This document shows positions 11,805 to 23,265 of a stretch of 64,000 nt of DNA, one piece after another. The stretch is taken from assembly GCA_030247885.1 (NCBI GenBank), contig JAPDRO010000002.1, forward strand, positions 1,922,001 through 1,986,000, in the 5' to 3' direction. A model generated the notes under the pieces. The model had not been told where the DNA came from and searched no databases. It saw nothing but the letters and a program-made list of their open reading frames with translations. The position numbers and the translations under genes are program-made. This DNA comes from Taxawa tesnikishii (nom. ined.). Taxonomy: Eukaryota > Ascomycota > Dothideomycetes > Dothideales. Position 1 is the stretch's first letter, and every line of letters begins with the position of its first letter.

Positions 11805-12122
11805 GTTGTTGGTGCCGGCAAATCAGTTCTTCTTGAGGTACCTACAGATATTGGCATTCTCTTGAAGCGCATGCATACACAAGCAGACGTGAGGTCCACA
11901 CCGCGTCCGGCCCGTTCGCATACGGTATGTATGAATGATCGACGAGGGAAGACAACTACTTTGGGGTGCTCGTTGCCGACATCGCCGCTCGAGTCCGTCA
12001 AGTGAAGTCCCCGCTTGTGCTCCCCGCGTCCGCTCTCGGACCCTGACTCGACTCGGCCACCTGCACGCATACATGGCGATAGATCGACTTCCCATCTCAA
12101 CTTGTCGAAGGATGAAGATGCA
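11805..12122. other. intergenic, no gene seen
   Basis: Short stretch between the cyclodeaminase relic and the 3' end of the arylsulfotransferase-like gene; frames here have low-complexity, non-family translations. Confidence 0.4.
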
Positions 12123-13865
12123 CTAATCAATATATCCTAGCCAGGGTCGTGATTTTGCCTGCCCGCGCCTTATCTTGCGCAGTATCCTCATTCCCAATGC
12201 CAGTCCCCCAAACAACAGCAGCACAACCATAGATTTGGACAGAGCCCACCCCGCGGCTTCTCGATCACTTCCGAAGTACCGAGCACCTGTCTCGCACTGT
12301 CCAGGGCCACTACGCGGTAGTAGTTGACACTCTGTGAAGGTGACAAGGTGAAGTGGCTCTCGAATCCATTTTTGGCGATGACTTCGAGGCTCTGGAATCC
12401 TTCTTCCTTCCGCGCGGAACCTTGAAGCTCCCATGCGGTCACTTGTGTCGCGCCGTTCCAACTCACATACAGAGCAGAACCGTAGATTTCGACACTCGGA
12501 GGGTATTCAGGTGCTCCAACCCAGTCCATCACCTTGTAGCTGCGATAGGAGACGATACCACCCCAGAAGTCGAGCCTTGTTGCGCCAAAGTGGGACTCAC
12601 AGAGGAGCGTTCCATTGGGGCTGAACTCGCTATACACCGGCGAGTGGCCCCAGCCGATGAAGACATTGCCACTCTCTGGGAATACTTGGAGCGAGCCCTG
12701 CGATGGCGTTCGGGTTTGTTGTAGGAAACGTAGGAATGCAGCAACGTGGCTGTCCGGTTCTTCACGTCCAATCGAAGCATCCGGCCCTGACTGTACGGAG
12801 CATCGACGTGCAAGACGCCCGCTTCGCTATTGTCGAAGAGGGTCAAGATACCGTCTTCTTCCGAGATCCACCGAGCGTCGTGTTGCCATTTGAAATTCGT
12901 TGCCGCTCCATCCGAGAGATCCTTGAACTCATTGCGGTCTCCTCCAAGCACCCACAGGATCTCGCCTGTGGGGCTGATACTGGTGACGGTATGTGTATGC
13001 CGCGAAGAGACGAGATAGTTTCCTGCTGAATCTTTCGCAGCGCTGTTGATGTGGAAGAAATCAAAGGGAATGAAGGATGAATATCCAGCAAGCGGATGTG
13101 TCATGTCTGATTCGTCGGCGCCGAAATGGTCGGATGCCCTCCATTCGAACAGCAGCTCTCCTGTTGCAATGTCGATCTCTTGCAAGACACCATCAATGAT
13201 CCAACCGTCTACCGGTCGGCCGATCGAGGAAAGGTCCATGTTTGTCACATTGTAGACAGTCACAAGTGCAGTGCCGGCATCGGTGATTGTGAACTCGTGC
13301 ATGTCGCCATATGTGTTGTCTCCGACAGCAGAGACTACGTATGCAGTTTGGTATGTCGAATCCAGCTTGTGCAACGTTCAGTATCCCTTCTGGTCGGATT
13401 TGAACGCATTGACAGTACTCACCATGCGATAGATTCCTCGGCCCATAGTGCCCTGCTTAACCCCGGACCAGAAGGTGAGGTAATCCTGTCCCTTGTATTG
13501 CTGCATTCTGAGATTCGTTGAAGTGCCGAATCCATCGGACATCCAGACAAGCTCGCCCTTCGCATCCACAATCATCGGTCCGGGGCTCGAAACGGACCCT
13601 CCATTTGGAGTGAGGAATACAAGGCCCCTGTCGCATTGGTCATCCCATTGAACACGGTTCACCCGCGGAGACAGAAGGTCGAATGAGACATAGTTTTTGT
13701 CGGGGCTGCACCGTAAACACCCAAGTCGTAAAAGGCCACCTCCAGGTCCGGCACAAACCAAGCTGCAACTGGGAGAACCAGACGGTAGAAAGCAAACAAC
13801 AGCAAGACGAAACCAGTCAAACCGAAGACTGTGTAAACAGCGAGACGGACGTTGCGCAGCTTCAT
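12123..13865 (-). CDS. arylsulfotransferase (ASST)-like membrane protein
   Basis: Member of the fungal ASST-related family, a beta-propeller protein; its sulfotransferase activity in fungi is not established. Exons 13865..13423 and 13365..12123, about 562 aa. N-terminal membrane anchor (VRLAVYTVFGLTGFVLLLFA), then family blocks NYVSFDLLSPRVNRVQWDD, GPMIVDAKGELVWM, DMHEFTITDAGTALVT, DFFHINSAAKDSAGNYLVSS, ISPTGEILWVLGG, WQHDARW, TPSQGSLQVFPESGNVFIGW and YSEFSPNGTLL, then a C-terminal membrane helix (SMVVLLLFGGLALGM) with a basic tail. Three frame breaks, at 13694-13698, 12712-12714 and 12249-12252, are each repaired by one base in a homopolymer; the exons then total 444 and 1245 nt, both multiples of three. 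Start at 13865 chosen because it is the first ATG before the membrane anchor. Confidence 0.85.
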
Positions 13866-15003
13866 AGCTGGCAAGAGAGCAAGGGTCCCTCGAGAGAAGG
13901 AAACAAGAGATTATAGGAGAATGCATCATAGACCTACTGGTGTACATGACAAGCAACCGGTGCTCTAGGGTGCTTGGCCCCGGTCTATGTGCTTTGCATG
14001 TTTCGTATGCCGCAAGAGCCGAAAGTGTCGTGTGCGTGTGCGTGTGCGTATGCGTTTTAGTACCGCCAAGCAACGTCGCCAGGTGTAGGATATGGTTGTT
14101 ACGCGCGCCATGTACTTGGCATTGCAATTGCCTACGATAAGACGTTAGTGGCCGGGGAGTTGGTGTCCTCAGTGCCCCTGCTCTGTGTGGCCGCGTATGC
14201 ATCGTCTATTCGTCTCGGCACGAGCGGCTCTGTCAAGTGTCTTTTGGTATCGGCGACGGCACGTGCTCCGGGCCGGGCGACGAGGAGCCTAAGTGGAGAA
14301 GTAGGGTGTTTAGACACCGACGAACCGCTTCTATGAGCCGGTAGAATAGGATAATGAGGCAGTGCAAGAAGCGAGGGTGGGTGGCCCTTCGCGATGCCGT
14401 CAATCCACCTTGGCAGCAGTCTGCAAGGTCTTGGAACCCCTGGAAATCCCTCAGAGCTCCTGATTTACTTTGATCGATCAGATTACGCATGCAGTATGCC
14501 GCGGCATGACCGGGGTAGTTAATGTACGTGCACGTTGTAGGTGCAGAAAGAAGCGGGCTTACCGTTATTTGAGTCCTTGTTTCAGTTGGTGCGATTTATA
14601 GCTGATCGAAATAAAAGAGCTTCATCTCTCTCTCTCTCGTTTTCTTGCAAGAAGCTGAATCTATGTAAACTTCCCGTGTAGCCGCGTCGGCTATACTAGA
14701 TTAGATTAGATTAGATTAGATCTACTCTCGTCCATCCTCGCAGTCTTTACCGCAGTAACACCCTGCAAACAATCACATTCGCAAGAACGTCTTTGGTCCA
14801 TTTGTAACGTTCTGATTGCTTTGTTGCGATGATACTTCTATCCTTTTTCAGCTTGATGGCACTTGACGCCCTCTATGATCCACGCGTCATCTTGATGTAA
14901 GACAGGGCGGAGCAAGCACGTTACACCGCTCCCATACTGCCAGACAGCCACAACCCATCTTGTAACTTGCCATCATCAGCGACATTTGACGAGTTCTGAA
15001 ATC
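13866..15003. other. intergenic with microsatellites
   Basis: 1.1 kb divergent spacer. Holds a GT/GC-rich stretch near 14032-14050, a CT run near 14625-14637 and a TTAGA tandem repeat. I see no convincing gene. Confidence 0.5.
14696..14720 (+). repeat. TTAGA microsatellite
   Basis: Four TTAGA units preceded by one CTAGA variant. It is not the fungal telomere unit TTAGGG. Confidence 0.9.
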
Positions 15004-16334
15004 ATGGAAACGCTCAAGACCTTGGACGTACCGGCAGATATCGCGCCTGTGCCTGCATCGCGGCGAGCACGACCTGGCAATCAGTTCCTAGTCCGACAGA
15101 GTTTCCCATTCGGGAGCTACGACACTATACCCACGTTGAGTGTCGTGTTAGAGAACATTGCACTCTCGGTTGGCACAGTTATTGCCTCGACGGCTGGACT
15201 GCTTGTGACCACAACTGTCTTTCTTCCCCTCGGCATCTTGAAGAGCACCGGCAACCTTTTATCGTGGATCTTAGGCTTCGGCAGAGGCGCAAAAAGTCAA
15301 AGCAAGGACTGGATCAAACGACGGCGCTGTATAGTTATCAACGGAGCGAGGTAAGTGGGCGAGGCCTGTGACGCACTGATGCATGGCGCATGTCCAGTAG
15401 CAGCAAGACGCTGAACAGATGGTTAATGGGATCACAGTTCTGGCATTGGGGCCACTTTGGTGAGGAGTACGCATCTGCTGACGCTCACCTTGTGCTCATT
15501 GCAAGAGATCTTGAGCGTCTCAACCACCTCAAACACGACGCCGAATCCGTCGGTGCCACTGTCTCAGTTCACTCACTCGAATTCTTCGAAGGCGCTAGCA
15601 GTTTGAACCGTCTGCGCAGCTTGTTGCACGAAATCGACAGCGAGTACAAAGGAATCGACGTCGCCATCTGCTGCATCGGGGTGACGGGTCACCGCGGGGA
15701 TGTCATAGGTAGAGAAGACGCATCGAAAGCACACGATGCTCGCAACATTGCAACTGAGTCCCTGAGGTCAGTCGTGCCGACGGAAACAGGTTTGGAATGG
15801 GGCGCCACAGCTGCAGAACGTATCGTCCAGGTCAACATATCCGCCTTCCAGACGTTCACGCTAACTTGCTGGGCACTGATGCGGGCACGGAGGTTGCAGA
15901 ACCCCAGCGCGCCCTCTCCAAGCATTGTTCTCCTCGGATCGTCAGCGGCTTTCTTCTTCCCCGCCAACTTCGTACTCTATTCTGCTTCCAAGTCGTACAT
16001 CTACAGTCTCGGACAAGCACTGCGTGTGCTGTCAATGCCGTACGGAATTCGCGTAACCACTGTATGCCCAGGCTTCATTGAGAGCGGAATGACTCACACC
16101 ATGCTGCAGACGGGGTCCACGACGCCCGTCGCAGTGTTGGGAAACCCGGAGAAGTTATCGAAGAGGGTGAAGAAGGCGGAAGAAGCGAACGAAGGAGTTG
16201 TGTTCTATCCGTTTTCGCAGGCGGGCGTGCTCTTTGCAGCGAGGGCACTGAACCCGCTGCTAGAGACGCTGGGTATGTGGGTTGGGTCGGCCACTGTATG
16301 TGAACGCGAAAGGACTGTTGTAGACGGAGACTGA
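15004..16334 (+). CDS. short-chain dehydrogenase/reductase with N-terminal membrane segment
   Basis: NAD(P)-dependent SDR, probably membrane- or ER-anchored, substrate unknown. Exons 15004..15350 and 15438..16334, about 414 aa. The N-terminal ~100 residues include a hydrophobic stretch (TVIASTAGLLVTTTVFLPLG) and a basic segment, then the Rossmann start IVINGA, split by the intron and completed as SSGIGAT after the acceptor at 15436-15437. Later motifs: IDVAICCIGVTG (NAG-like), serine in VLLGSSAAFF and the catalytic YSASK, followed by RVTTVCPGFIESGM. The layout resembles 3-ketodihydrosphingosine reductase-like or other anchored SDRs, but I cannot choose. One base missing at 15456-15458 (TTT) joins SSGIGAT to GEEYASADAHLVLIARD and makes the CDS 1245 nt. 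The start is the first ATG in frame. Confidence 0.82.
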
Positions 16335-16529
16335 CCCAATGCACAGGGAATGGCCTCGTATCAGATGAGCTAGACGAGGACGGTTGCAACATGCAATCGA
16401 GAGTGTGAACAGCGATATGATATCGAGATGATTGAGCGGCTTTGATGGATGTAACAGAAGCTTCCATGCGAGATCTTCAAGGCTCTTTATGGTCTTTACT
16501 TTCCCATCAACATCGTCTGTGTGTGAAGT

Positions 16530-17272
16530 CTGTTCTCTACCACTACACACCGTTTGAAGCTGCTGCGATCATCTCCATCCTCTTGTTTCTCGCTTCCACT
16601 CTCTAGCACATTTGGCAAACGATCAGGAACAAAACCTGGTTCTTCTTCACATTAATTGTCGGTGGCTGCTTCGAATTCATTACACGGACGTGCAGTGGCC
16701 GCCAAACAGGCTCCGGATCCTACTACCGGCTCATACATCATCCAGAGCGTCCTCTTGTTGTTGGGACCTTCCTTCTTTGTTGTTTCGATCTACGTGATCC
16801 TTGTCCGCATCATAAGATCGGTCGATGGAGAGAGCAATTCCATCATCAGGATCAGATAGATGACTTATGAAAATCATCGTTACGAGAGACGTCCTGTCTT
16901 TGTTCGTTCAGACCGGCGATATGTAATGTTAACGCTATGCCATCGTCCGCTGCCGACCTCCTCAATCCAGATAGTGGCATGATGGCAGGCGCAAGGACCC
17001 AGCACAAAGTGCCTCTTGCCATCAACATCGTCGTTGGAGGACTAGTCCGTCCGCTCATTCTCTAGCTCGCCAGCGCTTAGGTCATGGTGCGATGCATCCT
17101 CAGACTTGCCGGGTATGCTTGATGCTGGGACGGAACACCGTCAAGTATAAAGATGTACCTGTACGTCTTCGACGCCGCTCTCACATTTCTGGTTACGATT
17201 GTCTAAACCTTTACAATCCCGACATAGTTATCGGCTCCGGAGTGGTCAACCATTGCAGGGTGGAGGAGCTGA
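16530..17272 (+). pseudogene. RTA1-family relic
   Basis: Decayed copy of an RTA1-type gene on the plus strand. Fragments in family order: YHYTPFEAAAIISILLFLAS, then an in-frame TAG and KTWFFFTLIVGGCFEF; GRAVAAKQAPDPTTGSYIIQ and IRSVDGESNSIIR; KIIVTRDVLSLFVQTGDM; GMMAGARTQHKVPLAINIVV; and MYLYVFDAALTFLVTIV followed by a stop. Several stops, frame changes and the loss of the region between helices 5 and 7 (compare the intact gene at 9928-10830) rule out simple homopolymer error. The copy differs clearly from the intact gene, so it is not a recent duplication of it. Confidence 0.8.
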
Positions 17273-17797
17273 ATGCATAACTTGATGTTTAATCCGATTG
17301 AGAGGCCTGTCTCTGCTGAAGATGCTAGAAGGAGGGCACATACAAGCAACGCTCAGACTGCAGAATCTCGTTGGGCAACAGGGAGCTGCGAGATTGGATC
17401 TGGGGTTCGCTCCAAAAGAGAGATGTCGAATGGAAGGGAATTGGCATCTCGGCAGATTATGCCGGCTGGTGTCTGATTGGCCCGGTAGTTCCGTGCCTCA
17501 TCGCGCGAACATCACGTCACGGCTGAGTTTCATTACTCCAACACCTCCGCACGTCAGGCCGAAGTCAGAAGGCCGACAGGCTGAGGCGCTTACGGACTCT
17601 ATTCCTAGACATGTGAGGCGTTCCAGGCATTTTGGTAGATGTGTTGTCAACAGAGACCAAGGCACGATCTCTATACCAGACTGCCTGATTCTCACTCAGC
17701 CTTCAGCCTCCGCGATGACGAGCCACAATCTGGAAAGCCCAATCTTTGATGGTCATCGTTTCTTCGACAGGCTCACAAGGGGATCTCATACCGGTCA
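17273..17797. other. intergenic, no gene seen
   Basis: Upstream of the HET-domain gene; an open frame from 17298 runs into it but has no recognisable content. Confidence 0.45.
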
Positions 17798-19755
17798 ATG
17801 ACCATGGATCGCTATCGATACGCGCCTCTTGAGAAGGATTGCATACAACTCTTACGCATCAAGCGGTCGACGGATCGCGCTATCCAGGGCACCCTACCAC
17901 ACCACCGGCTGAGCGACAGCCTCACCTTCGTCGCACTGTCGTATTACTGGGGTCCTCCAACACCGGCTCACGAGATCATCATCTCTGGTAGACCATTTTC
18001 AGTTCGTGACAACCTCTACATGGGCCTGCAGCAGCTTGTCACGGACAAGTTCAATGAGTTCATCTGGATTGATGCCATCTGCATAAACCAAGATGACAGA
18101 TCGGAGAAGCAACATCAGATCCCTCTGATGGGGCGCATATTCGCAGGAGCTTTTTACGTCCTTGCTTGGTTAGGCCCAGCATCAGCACAAGAAGAAGAGT
18201 GTTTTCGTGCCCTCGTCTTCGAGCCCACAATTAGGGCCTCTGTCTCCGAAGAAGTCAAGGCCTCCCTGTTCCCACCGCTCCCAGACTGGAAGCTGTTCTA
18301 CAGTACAGTTGGACGAATCTTCCAGAGGCCATGGTTCCAAAGGCTATGGGTTGTACAAGAGGTCTGCCTGGCTAAACATATTGAATTGCTTTGCGGTAGT
18401 GCATGAGTGGGCTGGCAACACTTGGACCACTTCTTAACCACAATGAACCAGTCACTTTCGCTTCTTGATGTCGCACTTGGAGTTGATGAGGTGGATGACG
18501 ACATCACGGACGGAAGTCGCAACCGTAGTTTCAAACGTAATCTCAACCACGCGTGGGCACTTCAAGCAACACGACAAGGGGCTTCCTCCCTTCGGTCTAT
18601 CGGAACCGAGAAACCTGAGAGTGCCATGACGGATCTCTTCTCTGTGAATATATCCATATACGTTAGAGCTGCTACGGACCAATTCGTTTTGGAACCTCTA
18701 GACAAAGTATACGGGATCCTCGCTCTTATGCCATCAGAATTGCGAGATGCTGTCGATGTAGACTACGAGCTTCCAGTGTCCGAAGTCTATGCACAGTTTA
18801 TAAAGTCTTGCCTCAAATGGGACCGGCTCCACGCCCTCTTAGCATTCGTCCAGCCGCGGTTCTTGTCACAATCTGCCAAAGAGGTGCCGACCAATAACAA
18901 CCGGTCAGAGATCTTGTCACCATCTACCAAAGGGTTGCCGTCCTGGTGTGTTGACCTCTCCGGAGATCCAGATGGAATGACTTTCGGGGGATATGATGGT
19001 CTCAACGTCGGATTTCACGCAGGTTTTCGAAAGGACTTGGAAGCAAAATGCACCATTGACACTTCGGGATCTGGCGGTACCATAAAGTCAGATGTTTCAG
19101 GGTTGATTCAGTTGCAGCTTGTGCACCTGAATGTCCGGTTGAAGGTGACTACGTAAATCCAGAGATTACAGACTCAATCTTGGATTGGGTACGTAGCTGC
19201 CAGGTACTAGCTGAGGAAGCGATCGGAGACAGAAGACGCGCAATGTCCATCTTCGCGCCTGCTTTCACCGCCAACCTCTGCTTGGATGACATGCGCGCAT
19301 CGTCTCACAAGCAAGACGGTCTTGACACCAACATCGGTTGGGCGATGCAACTGCGCGACGAAGTTGCCGTATCACGATATCAAACTTGGACGAGACTTCA
19401 CGAACGACACAGAGATGGCACACAGCCACCACCCACGATCGATGAACTCGCCGAGTCCTTACTCGCATATCCCGTGCTGCACCTGAACTACCGACGCCAG
19501 TTCGTCACTACACGCCATGGTCGCATGGGGTTAGCTCCTCTCGGCGTACAAGCAGGTGATACTGTCTGCGTCTTCGAAGGTTCTGTCACGCCTTTCATTC
19601 TTCGATTCGGTGATGAAGGTCAACCAGCTACTTTCATCGGAGAGGTTTATATCCATGGATTGATGAGCGGGAAGCACTGGACTTGGAGGATCAAGGGCTT
19701 GCAAAGTTCGAGGACGTTGTCATCGCATGATCGTCGGCGTCGTGGGACGTCGTGA
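17798..19755 (+). CDS. HET-domain protein, interrupted by an in-frame TGA
   Basis: Heterokaryon-incompatibility (HET) domain protein, of a family involved in non-self recognition and regulated cell death in filamentous fungi. The N-terminal HET domain is clear: FVALSYYWG, the core WIDAICINQDD, then RPWFQRLWVVQEV. The C-terminal half has the usual ending RRQFVTTRHGRMGLAPLGVQ, AGDTVCVFEGSVTPFILR and IGEVYIHGLMSG. Two defects: an in-frame TGA at 18404-18406, with conserved sequence continuing in the same frame directly after it; and a frame change at 19100-19102 (GGG) that one added G repairs, giving SGVDSVAACAPECPVEGDY. With that base the region is 653 codons. The TGA cannot be explained by a homopolymer indel, so the gene may be a pseudogene or a null allele. 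ATG at 17804 is an alternative start. Confidence 0.8.
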
Positions 19756-20201
19756 CTTCTCTCTTCTTGTGTCGTGTTGGTACGCTGTTTTCTCTCTCTC
19801 TTTTTCAATGAAAAAGAACAGATCTTTCTTAGCGTTCATACGCAACAGAGAACCATCTCGTTCAGAATCTATCGTACGGCCACAGCGGCGTTCATTACGC
19901 CCTCGATGACTGTACACTCTGCTCCAGATGTCAGACTTGCTTCCGGAAATGGGTGCAACCGTACTCAATCCTCCTTCACGACACTAAGGGTGTTCTCAAC
20001 CGAAGCCGCCTCTTCCGCAACCGAAGTGATGCCCACTTTCACTACCCGCCAAGAAAACAAGCCATGATTTGTGTGTCTATACGCCCAGATGTACAATCCC
20101 CCTAACCAAGCCCTGCCTTTGTGCCTCGTCACCGCATACACCCGTGACACTCAGAATCCATAGGTCCAATCGCGCCCACACACAGCAAATCACCCTCTCG
20201 T
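19756..20201. other. convergent intergenic region
   Basis: 3' flanks of the HET gene (+) and Uds1 gene (-). No coding signal seen. Confidence 0.5.
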
Positions 20202-23200
20202 CTAAGACGGGTAGGGCCTCGGACTGAGCCCGTTCCTCGATGGCCCTCTGGAGGGCAAATTCTCGCGTCGCAGCGAGCGGACCACACCCTCCAGCCTCCT
20301 CCTCTCCTCCTGCTCAGCCTATTGAAAAGTCATTAGCACACCACATCTGACCATCCGAATCATCGCGCGGGGGGAATGCAGATCCTACTCACCCTCAACA
20401 ACCTCACACCTTCCGCCCTCGTCTCCCTCATCATCTTCTTGAACTCGTTCCTCAAGACCATCGTGCTCGTCATCTCCTTTGCCGGCTCGCCCGCCAGAGT
20501 CGGCGTCCCACTCGGGCTTTTGATGCCCAACCACCTGACGCGCTCGTCGCTCAACTGGCCCTCGAGCACGTCGCAGCGGTCGCGCAGTCCATCGACCAAG
20601 TGCTCCATCTGCTCGCGTTCCCTCTCGAGCTCGACGCTCTCGCGCGTCAGTTCCTGCAGCTCATCCGCTAGCTCCTTGAGCTCGCGCTCCAGCAACTGCA
20701 CCCTCTCGTCGTCGCCGCCCTTGCTCCCAGCCGCCGCAAGGGCGCCCATTTCCTCGCGGAGCGAAGCGAGCTGCGCCTCGAGCGTCCTGCTCCTGTCCTC
20801 GGCGGCCCTGTGTCGCTCGGCCAGCCCCGCCATCTCCGCCTCCCGTGCCGCCGCCTCCCGCTCGCGAGCCTCCTTCTCTCCCTCCATCTCTCCGATCCGC
20901 TTCTCCATCTCCTCGGCCCGGTCCAATCGCGCCTGGACTTCCGGGCTCGGGGCGGCGTCCTTTGCGCGCTCCGCCCGACTGCCGTACGCGCCGTCCAACT
21001 CGGCCTTTGCGACCGTCAACTCGGTCGCCAGCCGCGCGACCTCGCTCTCCATCTCGGCCATCTCTGCCTGCTTGGCCTCGAGCTTCTTGCGCGCGTTCGC
21101 CAACTCCTGCTCCTTGGCCTGGGCCTCGGCGCTCGAGATGCGCGCGTCGTCCCGCTCGTCCTCGAGCTCGGCCTCGAGCGCCTCCATCCTCTCCCCGAGC
21201 TCGCGCGCGCAGGCGCGCTGCTCTTCCATCTCCGCCAGCGCCTCGTCCTCCGCGCGACGGGCGTCCTCGAGATCCGCGAGCGCGTCGGCGTGACGCTGTT
21301 GCATCTCGCCGAGCTGTGACGAGAGCGCGAGGCTCTTCTCCCGCTGACTCGTCTGCTCGGCCGCGACCTCCTTGAGCCGGTCGAGCTCGTGCAGCATCTC
21401 GGCCTGGGCGTCGCGCATCGACGTCTCCGCGGCCGCGTGGCGCGCCAGCATCGCCGTGAGCTGCTCCTGCACGGCTGCGTTCTCCGCTCGGAGCGCCGCC
21501 ATTTCCCGCTCTCGCTCGAGATCGGCCGACCTCGGACGGTCGGCCAGTTCGCGCTGCTGGGCGATCTGCCGCCGCAGGATCGACGTCTGTTCGTCCAGGT
21601 GTGTTGCTCGGTCGAACATATGCTGGACGCGCGTGTTGAAAGCCTGCAGGCTGAAGGGTTCGCGAGGTCTGTGATGGTCATCGTCATCGTCGTCTGCGTC
21701 GTCGGGCGAGCGTTCGCTGGAAATGATGTCCCAGAGGCCCAGGAGCACTGTTTCATACTGCGATGCTTTCTCCGCGTTGGCGCCGGATTGGGTGCGCAGG
21801 CCCGCGACTTCTCCAGCCGACTCGTTCTGCGAGCGGATACTGTCCTGCAAGATTTGCTCTACGGACATGAGCGTGTCTTCGATGTAGTTGATCTGTTCTT
21901 GTGCGCCGTGGCCGTCGATCTGCGGTGGCGGCTGTAGGTCGCAGGTCTGCGACATCTCGGACAGAAGGGTGAAGAGCTGGTTGTTGACGCCTTCTAGCCG
22001 GCCTTCAATGGCGTGTTCGCTGTGCTTTGCATTGTCCAGCGCGCGCTCATGCTCCTCTTTACGTTCATCTGCTCTTGAACCAGCGATCGCAGACCCTTCT
22101 CCATATGCTCTAGTTGGCTTTCAACGCGGACGATGGGATCCTCGTCTTCAGGGTACGCGGAAGGAATGTCGTCCGGCATGCTGTCGACGCTGTTCGAGCG
22201 CCGTCGCTTGGATTGCGAGATCACTGTCCGCATCTGACCGTTCAGGAGCTCTAGCCGTCGTTGTATGTCCTTGATCTTCTCATTTTGCTTGCTAGTCGGC
22301 GCGGGACTGTTGATGCGGCCCATGATCGATGACATCCTGTTCGACATTCTGTTTCTGAATTTGTTGCCGTTGATGTCGCGAAGGCCGTCTACCTGATCTG
22401 TGCTGTAGACACTCTCATCATAATCTCTTCCTCTTTGCACAAAAGATAGAAGATCATCCGGAGTGAGCGCTTTTCCTAAACCAAGGCCGTCGCCGTATTC
22501 GCCGTGGGGAGGGTAATCCGGACTGCTGTACTGGCGATCGTGGTGTGCGGCTTGTAACACGGCTGCGGTGTGTCTCAACAGCCTGCCGGCAATGTATTGT
22601 CTCCTGTTCTCCAAACCATTCAAAATCTTCACCAACTCTTCGATCTTCTTCTCGCTCGTGGCCAACTCGTCTCCTGCCTGGCCAATTGGCTCGTCTTTCC
22701 CGCTGGCGACGCTGTTGCTCCTTGACCTATCAGCCAGCAGACTTCCCTTGCGTTGCTTGTTTGGCGAATGCGGAGTCTTGTGTTTCCCCTTGGTAGAGTA
22801 AAGGCGATGCAAAGATTGTGCGGCGTCTCGGACCTTGCTCTCCATTGCGAGCTTGCGCCTCGCGGCCTCTATCCGTGTCTCTAGCTGTTCGTTCTCTTGT
22901 TTCAAGGCTTCCACTTCCGGCATTGGCAGGATATCAAAGGTCCTGCTGTCCCACAGCGCAGTCTCCACGAGCAGATGTTTCGAGACCGGATCGTTAGCGT
23001 GGTATGGCATGGGCTGAACGGCCTCGACATCTGCAGTCCTCGGCGACACGGCGTTGTAATTGTATGCGGCATACTGGTGTTGGGGGCTATGCAAGCCCGC
23101 GGAGGATCTGAAGGCGAGTCCATTGGGAGACGGCGGTCCGAGTGGTGAAGGCTCGCTCAGGTAGGAGTTCAGCGAGTGGGTGTTGTCGTTATAGTAGGAG

Positions 23201-23265
23201 CGCTGGGCTGGCGGAGGATGTAAGCTCGCTGGCGCGTTGATCCGCTGCATGGTTCGAGTTGTCAT
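20202..23265 (-). CDS. Uds1 (up-regulated during septation) domain coiled-coil protein
   Basis: Large coiled-coil protein, about 996 aa, likely a cytoskeletal or septation-associated scaffold. Exons 23265..20393 and 20318..20202. The N-terminal 100 residues are disordered; the Uds1 domain follows (LLVETALWDSRTFDILPMPE, EVEALKQENEQLETRIEAAR, RDAAQSLHRLYS), then a Ser-rich linker, a second helical region, and about 450 residues of continuous Ala/Glu/Arg-rich heptads (around 20500-21600). The last exon encodes AEQEERRRLEGVVRSLRREN and a Pro/Arg tail. The two main frames meet at about 22066-22074; one missing base there joins LVQEQ to DERKEEHERALDNAKHSEHA, and the coding length becomes 2991, a multiple of three. 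Long frames on the opposite strand at 20376-21940 come from the GC-rich codon pattern, not from genes. Confidence 0.85.

Noticed and set aside
14696-14720. TTAGA repeat as a telomere trace
   Set aside because: The unit is not TTAGGG, is only a few copies long and is internal.
15351-15397. Shorter first intron in the SDR gene (acceptor near 15397)
   Set aside because: It would place residues unlike the TGxxxGIG loop after INGA; the acceptor at 15436-15437 restores SSGIGA.
20376-21940. Several long plus-strand frames (up to 305 codons) opposite the Uds1 gene
   Set aside because: They mirror the Ala/Glu/Arg-rich heptads of the minus-strand coiled coil; translations are Ser- or Arg/Pro-rich low complexity without motifs.
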